Source of the DNA: Melitaea cinxia
Taxonomy: Eukaryota; Arthropoda; Insecta; Lepidoptera; Nymphalidae
DNA: 64,000 nt
Direction: 5' to 3'
NCBI RefSeq assembly: GCF_905220565.1
Contig: NC_059400.1
Span: forward strand, 8,826,159 to 8,890,158
Part shown: one piece after another, positions 56,005 through 64,000 of the stretch
How positions within the stretch are numbered: the first letter of the stretch is position 1
Layout: each line of letters opens with the position of its first letter
The notes under the pieces: generated by a model
Told to the model about the DNA's origin: nothing
Database searches by the model: none
What the model saw: only the letters and a program-made list of their open reading frames with translations
Made by a program: the position numbers and the translations under genes

Positions 56005-56192
56005 TCATCAGTTCAGCCTATCGCAGTTCACTGCTGGACATAGCCTTCCACAAGTTCGCGCTAAAAATGGCGTGAACTCATGTGTGTTGCCCATAGTCAC
56101 CATCTAGGCAGGCAGGTTGGTGACCGTAGGGCTGGCCTTGTCGCACCGAAGACACTGCTGCCCGTCTTCAGCTTGTGTATTTCAAAGTTATT
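56005..56192 (-). mobile_element. SINE-like family C, 3' half
   Basis: The complement of the RTE-like tail (GCAGTTCACTGCTGGACATA) is followed by GCGTGAACTCATGTGTGTTG and ACACTGCTGCCCGTCTTCAG. It stops at TTTCAAAGTTATTG. Confidence 0.85.
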
Positions 56193-56199
56193 GTAAGTA

Positions 56200-56535
56200 G
56201 TGTTATTTAAATAAAGAAATTTAATTCAATATTAAAATGTTGTTCTTACTATTATTATTAATATTAAAATTTCTTTTTGTAATGGCTCCAGAAAAAGTTA
56301 CTGAATATGGGGTTTTAAGTTACGAATGAACGAAATATTGGTATTTATAAAAACATAAGATTATAAATTCCTGTATCACACATTAATAAATAAAATTTAA
56401 CGGATCTTACTGATACTCGTACAATTAACTTCAAACCAAAAAACTCAAAGAGGATTTAACTTTTCTAAGAATATTTTTAACGAGTCTAGAAACGTCACTA
56501 AATCTTTTCAGTTTTGTTTTATTTTAACTGCATTT
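56200..56535. other. Spacer between two family C tails
   Basis: AT-rich. The two flanking family C tails are in opposite orientation. Confidence 0.4.
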
Positions 56536-56537
56536 TT

Positions 56538-56619
56538 TTGGCGCGAACTTGGGGAGGCCTATGTCCAGCAGTGGACTGCAATAGGTTGAGCTGACTGACT
56601 GACTGACTGACTGACTGAC
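56538..56619 (+). mobile_element. RTE-type 3' end with (CTGA)n
   Basis: The plus frame reads RELGEAYVQQWTAIG and stops at TGA, then (CTGA)n at 56590-56619. This is the C-terminus and short tandem-repeat tail of an RTE-type LINE, or of a SINE that uses it. Confidence 0.8.
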
Positions 56620-56624
56620 ATTTT

Positions 56625-57235
56625 TTAATGTGTAATGAATAGAGATAGCCTAACGTATGCAAATTAAATATATGTACAAGTTTAGATAAGATCCATTAAG
56701 TGTTCACTTGCTAAACTGGTTATCCATAGTTCTTGAAACAGCAATAGAAAAATTCTTGAGCGAAATATGAAATAGATGAGGCAAAACGTAAAAGTGGTAC
56801 ACTAGTATGAGTATCACATCTATCAAAGAACAGTATGGCATCCATTATATGTTTCATTATAATTAACAATATTGATTAATACAGCAATAATATATACATG
56901 TAAGATAGATTGCAAAGTTAGCCTTTCTTCTCTTATCTTTAAAGAAGATCTCTTCCAGACAACCTAAAATATAGTTCGTATTGTTGATTACAATAATAAG
57001 CATACATAACATATATGTATTTCATGAACATTCCTAAGTTAATTTTTTTTTTCATTCATAAGAATAAAGAAAATTAAGAAAAATGTTCGTAATAATACTG
57101 TATCATAAAAATATTTACTTTTTACCATAATTATTCTCATTAACTCAACTAATTTAAGTATAAAATTCTTTTGTCTTAAAAATATTACATTATGTCAGTT
57201 AAAATATTATATTACACCTAAATCACAAAATTATA
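56625..57235. other. No recognised feature
   Basis: AT-rich sequence within the upstream part of the second duplicated unit. Confidence 0.4.
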
Positions 57236-57239
57236 GCCA

Positions 57240-57500
57240 ACCGATACCCTTCAAATAACCCTCACCTATGGTAATATTACTTGGAATGGCATATTGAACT
57301 TCACTAGAGCTCGTTAACATCACATTAGGGCATTAAATACAGCTTTCATTACGATGAAAGGCACTATAGTAAATGTTCAGGTCGCTGTGGCCTGCCTTTT
57401 ATATGAAGAATTCTAATAGAAAAATACCTATGAAGCAGGCGTACTTAATATGTGTGTGCTTTTTAAACCGAAACGGTTTGAATACATAACGACTTCTCCA
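57240..57500 (+). repeat. Conserved motif M, copy 2, with extended homology
   Basis: Core 57294-57440. It aligns with the reverse complement of 59460-59712 beyond the core on both sides (CCTTCAAATAACC before it, ATGAAGAATTCTAATAGAAA and GGTTTGAATACA after it). It contains the hairpin TTTCATTACGATGAAA. It lies about 2.3 kb upstream of the pseudogene, with repeats in between. Confidence 0.8.
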
Positions 57501-57900
57501 TTTTTCTTCGAATCTATAACGAAATGTAGGTACACTTAGCTCATAATGCTATTATACGTAATTAAATATTTTGAACATAAATTTATTTTGAAATGACAAA
57601 GACAACAATAACTAGAATCAATTATTGTTATAAAATATTAAAATGATAAAAATATTAAACAAAATAAAGATTGGGAAGCCTTTTCAAAAATATTTAATTT
57701 GCCAATTAGTATTTAAGGGAAAAATAATAAATGGTATAACATTCAATAAAGTTGGTATGCATATTTAAATATGTTCTGGTTCCTTTTAATTTTATCACGA
57801 GTAGACAAACGCTTTAATTAATTCTGAATAGTAATAGTTTCATTCTGTGTAGTTTTAAATTACGACTTAATTTTTGTAAAAGAAAACACCAAATAAGGAC
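57500..57900. other. No recognised feature
   Basis: AT-rich spacer. Confidence 0.4.
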
Positions 57901-57904
57901 AGGT

Positions 57905-58210
57905 AATACTCATGAGCAACTCAAACAAGCTTGAGCGCCTACAAAACTTTTGCATCACCCACCCACTACTTCATCATATCTTCGAAACCGTTTCATGTTT
58001 TTAGATGGTAGCCACGAGAGAGTCTTATGATCATCAGAGAATTTGACGCTAAAATGCCCGCACACTCCACAAATTTTAATAGTAATTCCTGTACTTCCAC
58101 AGCCATCCGTTTGTAGAATGTTCTTCCGTTGAACATAGGACGTGCATAATCTATATTATTTTTTAAAAAATTTGTAGAAAAAGACATTATCTGTTGCTCT
58201 AACTTAACAA
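57905..58210 (+). pseudogene. LINE C-terminal relic (Jockey/CR1-like)
   Basis: The plus strand reads NKLERLQNFCI, then after a gap AHSTNFNSNSCTSTAIRL, a stop in place of Trp, and NVLPLNIGRA-stop-SILFFKK. These are consecutive blocks of the C-terminal region of Jockey/CR1-like LINE proteins (THSTNFYSNSF--QAIRLWNALPL-IR-AQSL--FKK). Two stops and a deletion make it dead. The 64-codon minus frame at 57993-58187 is its antisense shadow. Confidence 0.68.
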
Positions 58211-58296
58211 ATATCTACGTATGTAGTTATAATATTATAATGCTGTTATGGTGTGATGTGGCGATATGTATATATATTTATTAATATTTTATATTT

Positions 58297-58512
58297 ATTG
58301 ACCGATGGCGAGACAACCATCCAACTTGCTGCCTTTGAAAAAACAGGCCGAAGACGGGCAGCAGTTTCTTCAGTGCGACAAAGCCAGCCCTGCGGTCACC
58401 AACCCGGCTGCCCAGCGTGGTGACTATGGGTAACACACATGAGTTCAATCCATTTTTGGCTCGAACTTGTGGAGGCCTATGTCCAGCAGTGGACTGCGAT
58501 AGGCTAAAAAAA
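58297..58512 (+). mobile_element. SINE-like family C, 3' two-thirds
   Basis: ACCGATGGCGAGACAACCAT, GCCGAAGACGGGCAGCAG, GCTGCCCAGCGTGGTGACTA and the tail GGCCTATGTCCAGCAGTGGA. An A run follows and abuts the next retroposon. Confidence 0.88.
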
Positions 58513-58513
58513 A

Positions 58514-58785
58514 GGTTGGGCACACCAGAAAATTTCCTGCTCAAAATATGAAGCAGCCCGACTGGGGTAGTACCTAGACAGAAGATCACAGCTAAATAAT
58601 TTAGTTTTCAAACAGTGTTTTGTTCCTGTTGGTGAGTAAGGTAAACGGAGCTCATGGGGGGAATTGGGAATAGAGTCGGGAATGCGCTTGCGATTCTTCT
58701 GGTGTTGCAGACGTCTATAAGCTACGATAATTGCTTACCACCAGGTTAGCTATACATTTTTATGCCAACCTAGCTATATTAAAAA
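58514..58785 (+). mobile_element. Poly(A)-tailed short retroposon (family A)
   Basis: GTTGGGCACACCAGAAAATT, CAGCCCGACTGGGGTAGTAC and GCGCTTGCGATTCTTCTGG, ending GCCAACCTAGCTATATTAAA. A nearly complete plus copy directly adjoining the family C copy. Confidence 0.88.
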
Positions 58786-58940
58786 ATCCTAAGTTCGCTT
58801 GTATTTTAAGTATTTAACATAGGTAATAAAATAAGTAACTGTATTTTGCAATACGTACTCATATATATATAAACCCAAGAGACGGCAGAGCAAATACATA
58901 TATATGGATATGGTTTAAAATATTTACATTATTTATTTAT

Positions 58941-59110
58941 TACATAGAACATGGTAACCCGATTTGGTTGTAAGCGAATTTACTCTTTACGCAGATATTA
59001 ATTAAAAGTCTGCTCTCGGCTTTGATGTTCAATGTTGGCGTTAATGAGAAAACGTGAAGACGATATAGGCAATGTGGAGAATACAAGATAGATACATATA
59101 CATATGTACT
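58941..59110 (-). repeat. Block X, inverted copy
   Basis: The reverse complement aligns with 52537-52698 (see there). Together with motif M copy 3 it shows that a piece of the PHD-gene neighbourhood lies here in inverse orientation. Confidence 0.75.
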
Positions 59111-59111
59111 T

Positions 59112-59455
59112 GATTTGTGAAAAAGATTACTACCATTCTTATATATATATAATCCTGTTAGTCTGTTTGAATCGACTTTTTACAGTATAAGTATAATGTT
59201 AAAATACTCGAAATCAATTTAAATCTTTGGCTACTCGCAATAGAATCATAAAAAAATCTGAATGTCACTTCATTTCATTTTCTATAAATGAAAAATCTCA
59301 ATGTGGTAATTGAAGTACGTGTTTTTGAAATTGATTCCAACATTTTTGTATTGTTTAACTGTCAAAATATATTGACGTTTTACTAAAAAGGTTTTTTACT
59401 TTCCATCATGTACTCGTATATGATTAAAAGAGATACTACGCAGGAACGTGGAATT
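59112..59455. other. Spacer between block X and motif M, inverted unit
   Basis: AT-rich, with no counterpart recognised next to the intact gene. Confidence 0.4.
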
Positions 59456-59459
59456 GTTA

Positions 59460-59712
59460 CTAATTATTCAAACCAAATTGCTTGAAAAAGCTTACACGTA
59501 TTTTGGTGTATGCATGTTTCACAGGTATTTTCTGTTAGAATTGTTCATATAACAGGCAGGTCACAGCGATCTGAACATTTGCTGTAGTGCCTTTCATTGA
59601 CATGAATGCTGTATTTTATGCCCAAATGTGATGCTAACGAATTCTAGTTGAAGTTTAATATGCTTTACCGAAATATATTACGGTTACCGTATTTTGAAAG
59701 GTAGTGGTCGAT
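59460..59712 (-). repeat. Conserved motif M, copy 3 (inverted)
   Basis: The reverse complement aligns with 57240-57500. By eye about four in five positions agree in the core, including AACATCACATT-like, AAATACAGC, GAAAGGCACTA and AAATGTTCAG blocks. The short stem TTCAT/ATGAA is kept although its loop changed. Confidence 0.8.
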
Positions 59713-59714
59713 TA

Positions 59715-61075
59715 TTATTTTGTGATGTAGGTACAATTTAATTATTTTTTAACAAGATATACGAACTTTGTATTTATTTTAATTAAACTGTTGAGAATCG
59801 TGGAAATATTTTTTTGGTATTTGGGTTAAATAAAAACAAATTCTTCTATTTTCAAATTGGCGGTAGCCACGAAGGTTTCCCGTGCATTCGATTAATTTAT
59901 GTCCTCTTGTGTCTTATATAATACATTGTTCGTATAATAAAATTCTTTATAAATACTCACGCTATACGTTAAGAATTAGTAAATAAAATAAATTTATCAG
60001 GTTTAAAAATGGTAAACACGTACCTACTTAATAACGAGAACCTGAGAAATATTGTGTAAGCGCATCGGATATCATTCTGATTATTATAATTCTTATGCAT
60101 AAAAATACCAGTGCTTCAGTACAAAATAATTAAGAACTGATTTAAGTATACTACAGGCTTATCTCCCATAGACTTAGATCGTCCTTTGACATTTTCTTGA
60201 CTATTCCTCTTCTCAGCACCATGATTATACTGGTAGAGACCTCTTCTACTAGTTATTACTACTAGAAAAGTTGTAATATAAAATAAGTTCACCGTTACCA
60301 ACGTCTACCGTTATTATAATTTGTAAAAATATATAAATATCCGAAACACGTTAAAATTAATTAGGTATATATAGACATTTTTCTTTATATCTATGACAAA
60401 TAAAATCAAATATATAGTAAAACTAGTAATAATAGGTAAAATAACTATGTTTAGGTTATGTAAAAAGGATTTAAAAAATTAGAATTCTTTTACTTAGTCT
60501 CAAAGAAGTCTTCGTCTCAAAGAATCGTAGTTTGAATAAACGTCTTGACGTTTTAACCTTAAATCACGATCATTTTTACAGCTTAGTCTGCCTCCATAAA
60601 CTAACTGAATAAACTATCTCTTACAGTGTCAAAGACGTTTAAAAAGATAACTTTTCCGTTTTGCTTTGAAAAGGATAGGTACATATCAGTATTGTATGAA
60701 AGTATAAAATAAAAAAAATAACACTTGGCTATAAGCAAAAATATATTTATTTAATATTAGCCTACGTTGTTTAATACAATAGTTTGTTATTTTACTCACA
60801 GAAAAGAAAATGAAATCTTTAACAAAAATACAGATAGCCACAGGTTAACGATCAACCGAATCAGACTAATTTGGTTAATTATGTTTCTCTTTAATATACT
60901 CATATACTAGATTTTTATGTAAGTAAAAATGTATGGTAGTAATAAAAAATAGAGCAATAAATAAAGTTGATTTACATCTTGGGAAAGAAATTTTGTGTTT
61001 GTTTCAAAATTAACAGCTACGTCTTCAATTACTTGCTCTAAATTTTCACGAAACGAGATTAAGATTGATCATTTT
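59715..61075. other. No recognised gene
   Basis: I looked here for a third PHD copy on the plus strand, expected from the inverted motif, and found none. The 61-codon minus frame at 60116-60301 has no motif. Confidence 0.5.
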
Positions 61076-61077
61076 TA

Positions 61078-61506
61078 ACCGGCTTCCAAAAAAGGAGAAG
61101 GTTCTCAATTCTACTTTTTTGTGTGTTACCTCAGAAATTTTTACCGGGTGGACCGATTTCGATGATTTTTTTTAATCAAAAGGTAGTTCTTGTCATATAG
61201 TTCCATTTAAATTTAATTGAGATCTGATAGGTGTTTTTTGATTTATGCGTATTCACTTAACTATTTTTACGTCGACTTACATTGTATTATGCCTCATAAC
61301 TTTGTACCGGGTGTACTGATTTTGATTATTCTTGTTTTAATCAAAAGTTTATGTTTGCTTTATGTTCGCATTTAATTTGATCGAGATGTGATGACTACCT
61401 TTGAAGTAATCTTTGATAACGCGTAATACTTGACTATTTTTTCGTCTACCTACGTCGTATTACTTTTAATTGAGTCGTTTTTTTTCGTTTGCGAGCAAAC
61501 ACAATT
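61078..61506 (+). mobile_element. Family D dispersed repeat, with internal duplication
   Basis: It starts ACCGGCTTCCAAAAAAGGAG and ends CGTTTGCGAGCAAACACAAT. The middle block (ACCGGGTGGACCGATTTCGA ... TTGAGATCTGATAG) recurs as ACCGGGTGTACTGATTTTGA ... TCGAGATGTGATGA, so the element is longer than other copies. Confidence 0.82.
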
Positions 61507-61509
61507 AGG

Positions 61510-62740
61510 TAGGTATGTGTTCATATGATTATCATGTCTTTCATTAGTTACTTCGTTTGTACGGAATAAACTGTCTTGTATTTATTACAGACCAAATTAT
61601 TTACTTCGTTAAAAGCATGAAATGAAATAAAATATACTCTCCTCCGGTAATTAATAGCATTATTCTATATTTATAATCAACTGTTTTTTTACTGAGTATT
61701 CGTGTAGCTATATTTACTAACTATATGCATAAATGATTGTCAAGCTTGATACAATCGCATAATACGAATATAAAAGTAAACAGTGAAAAAAACATACACA
61801 TTTTATACAATTATGATTGTTTGCTTGATTACTTTATAGAAATTAAAAGACAGATAAACTAATAAAACACAGATAGACACATAATTTACTTTTTATACTC
61901 GAACTTTAATTTAAAGCTATATAAACAAAAGTTAAACATGTAAATTTTTGTATTATATGATTACCTAAAGCATCAAAGTACATATATAAAAGGATTGTTT
62001 AGCTTATTTAAAAAGCAGTCCAACCTAATTTGTTTTCCAACAAGAAAAACATTCTAACTTAATTCCCCATAAATACGCTCATGGAAAAATTGTAATCTAA
62101 AAGGTAATCGATGCTTTTGATGTCGATACTGTTGTCTGTATATGAAATTTAACCAAGATTGTTTATAAACTTATAGGAAACAAAAGTAATTGTTTCGATT
62201 GTACAATTATGAAAACAACTGATGTATTATTTTATTAAAGTTTTCTTGTATAAATTTAGTAACAATAGCATTTCAAGATATTTCAATAAAGAATTTATAT
62301 TTAACTATCCTTATGACTTTGTTTGCGATTGCCTTCCCTTCCTTTAGGGTACAACTCTTCAAAATATATTGCAAAAGCCAATTTAAAATGAGTTGTACAT
62401 TCAAAAGTTTCTGTATGTTTCGAATATCAAGCTATTTAGGTCCAATACAGATTTTTAAGATGTCTGTAATTTTTAAACTATCAAATACCCATTATCTATA
62501 TAAGTTCTAATAAAAGTATATTAAATGAAAACGAACTATGCATTAATAAATGCCAAATTTCGTTATAAAAAAGTATCTAGTGTCCTAGCTCTTAGTATGA
62601 ACACAAATCAAACTCTCATCAACTTACTCTACCCACTTAAATAATTAAAAAAATAAAAATCATATGTTATTTAGTATAAAAATAAGTAATTATAGTTTGA
62701 AAAATTTCGATACCTGACTATACAATTAAAAAAAGACTAT
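61510..62740. other. No recognised gene
   Basis: The 65-codon frame at 62313-62510 has no motif. AT-rich otherwise. Confidence 0.5.
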
Positions 62741-62756
62741 ATTTATGCCTTAGAAC

Positions 62757-63013
62757 CTTAGACCTAGTGGCTGAACCCAATATCATCGGAGAAACCAAAG
62801 CAGCCCGACTTCGCTGGCTCGGCCACGTAGTAAGGATGGGAGGCGATCGCGCAGCGAAGAGAGCGTACTTGGGGAAACCTGACGGCTGTAGGCCCGTGGG
62901 ACGCCCCAAGTACCGCTGGGAGGATGAGGTACAGAGAGACCTGCGCGAGCTGGTGACAGTGGACTGGCGCGAGATAGCTCTGGACCAGGACCACTGGAGA
63001 CTAAGTAAGTAAG
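62757..63013 (+). mobile_element. RTE-type LINE, 5'-truncated, with 12-bp target duplication
   Basis: The insertion is bounded by identical TATGCCTTAGAA sequences at 62745-62756 and 63014-63025. It contains only the last about 80 codons of an RTE-type polyprotein: AARLRWLGHVVRMGG, CRPVGRPKYRWEDEVQRDLR and VDWREIALDQDHWRLSK, then a TAA in the TAAG short tandem tail. The reading frame is intact and much richer in GC than its neighbours. The perfect duplication and intact frame point to a recent insertion. Confidence 0.92.
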
Positions 63014-63079
63014 TATGCCTTAGAAGTTAACTGTATATTGGGTATGTAATTTATCTTATACTATTAAACGAGCAATTCT

Positions 63080-63081
<2 letters not shown>

Positions 63082-63110
<29 letters not shown>
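63082..63110. repeat. (TA)n microsatellite
   Basis: About 14 TA units. Confidence 0.93.
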
Positions 63111-63111
<1 letters not shown>

Positions 63112-63114
<3 letters not shown>

Positions 63115-63630
63115 ATGTCGTTTTATCCCTGTTTTTAGGCAATGAGAAAATGGCTACAATATCGCTAGAATACAAAGGTAAATTTCGCACTTGTCAATAA
63201 AGTTGTAATATCTCAGGTGGGAAATCGGCCAGTCACGATCGACCGAAAAGATCACGGTTTAAATTCTCATGTTTGCAGATCGAATAATTGTTTTTTCTTT
63301 TTTTTTCTAATTGCACTTGTTATTTTTTATTTAAATAGCCATTTCACATTTTTTATTATTACGTCAGTAAAATCGAAAAATATTATTCTTATTTTATCAA
63401 TATGTAATTCGTATTCATATATAATTTCCAAAACACGATTTACTAAAAATACCAAACTAAGCTCGGTCACCAGGTACTTATCTTAAATCGGGAGGATGCT
63501 TTGCATATATGCATATGTTTCTTTTATATTTGGCTTAAAATTTATCATTATTAATTTGTATTTATTTTAACGTGACTTGCGTGAGTGTTGGCGTGATCGT
63601 GTATTGCTGAAATCTTACTGTAACTGTTTT
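63112..63630. other. No recognised gene
   Basis: The 89-codon frame at 63217-63486 begins with GC-richer codons (MGNRPVTIDRKDHGLNSH) but becomes Phe/Ile-rich. No family recognised. Confidence 0.4.
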
Positions 63631-63632
63631 AT

Positions 63633-63778
63633 TAACAGATTTCAAAAAGGAGTAGGTTATTAATTCGACTGGCATTTATTTTTTTATGAATGTACACCGA
63701 TTACGCCAAGATTTGTGAACTACTTTTACAATAAAAATGTAATTTAGCTTCAGGCACCGACTTCAGACCTATCAGCGG
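63633..63778 (+). repeat. Possible family D relative
   Basis: ATTTCAAAAAGGAGTAGGTT, ATTCGACTGGCATTTATTTT and ATGTACACCGATTACGCCAA resemble the start of family D or a related repeat. The rest does not match. Confidence 0.4.
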
Positions 63779-63779
63779 T

Positions 63780-64000
63780 AAGTTTGTATAAGAAGACGTG
63801 TTTCATATTTAATCTTTATTTATTTTTCAATAGATTTTTTCAGAGTGATGCGTGGGCAAAATCAGACAGACATACAAAAATTTGACAAATTATTGAGTTA
63901 TAAAAACATCATCAATGCACAGATCAGAACCTGTTGTAATGTTATTATAGCATTTTACATAATTGACTTAAATTATGTGAAAATGTTACTACACTTCATT
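63780..64000. other. No recognised feature
   Basis: AT-rich end of the window. Confidence 0.4.

Noticed and set aside
57993..58187. 64-codon minus-strand frame
   Set aside because: The plus strand in the same place carries C-terminal LINE blocks (AHSTNFNSNS and FFKK), so the minus frame is their antisense shadow.
59720..60750. A third copy of the PHD gene expected from the inverted motif
   Set aside because: No zinc-finger or PHD blocks were found on either strand in this stretch.
62718..62994. Two minus-strand frames opposite the RTE fragment
   Set aside because: The plus frame shows the conserved RTE C-terminus, so the others are shadows of its high GC.

Overview
The window looks like nuclear DNA from a moth or butterfly (Lepidoptera). 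It is very AT-rich, has no operons or long open reading frames, and is full of repeat types typical of lepidopteran genomes: tRNA-headed SINEs, CTAG-ended non-autonomous Helitrons, RTE-type and Jockey/CR1-like LINE remnants, mariner copies, and short inverted-repeat elements. The species cannot be fixed from the sequence. No ribosomal RNA, functional tRNA, CRISPR or conventional multi-exon gene is recognisable. Most open frames of 60-120 codons are chance frames or fall inside repeats.

Layout. 1-9 kb: two opposed SINEs, two copies of one Helitron family and one intact copy of another, and a decayed RTE-like LINE (4.9-5.6 kb). 10-16 kb: an inverted pair of poly(A)-tailed retroposons around a tRNA-headed SINE, then LINE relics. 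18-25 kb: a full-length but dead mariner, two long SINE-like copies in opposite orientation, and a second copy of the intact-ended Helitron. 25-31 kb: a SINE split by a small TA-flanked element, a possible Helitron-helicase relic, and several retroposon pieces. 31-38 kb: a perfect 42-bp palindrome, a Harbinger-like element with exact TTA duplications, a deleted mariner carrying a SINE piece, a third copy of the first Helitron family, a run of 60 A, and a 140-bp element with 20-bp perfect inverted repeats. 38-52 kb: another Helitron family, a LINE endonuclease relic, a 6.5-kb stretch with almost nothing recognisable, and a foldback element built on a 72-bp minisatellite. 62.7-63.0 kb: a 5'-truncated RTE insertion with a perfect 12-bp target duplication.

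The most distinctive region is 52.5-59.7 kb. It holds the only convincing gene, a minus-strand frame of 143 codons with two N-terminal zinc fingers and a complete ING-like PHD finger (53196-53627), with a TATA box about 100 bp upstream of the ATG. About 1.2 kb away lies a decayed paralogue that has lost exactly the PHD core. Around them, a non-coding motif occurs three times (twice on +, once on -) and another block occurs twice in opposite orientation. This suggests a small gene-bearing unit that was duplicated and inverted and then eroded. It could be a lepidopteran gene family or cargo of an undescribed element.

Two relations stand out elsewhere. Both SINE-like families end in the same tail that encodes the C-terminus of RTE-type LINEs, suggesting that they borrow that LINE's machinery. 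Also, three separate non-autonomous Helitron families share CTAG-T 3' ends, with no complete helicase in the window.
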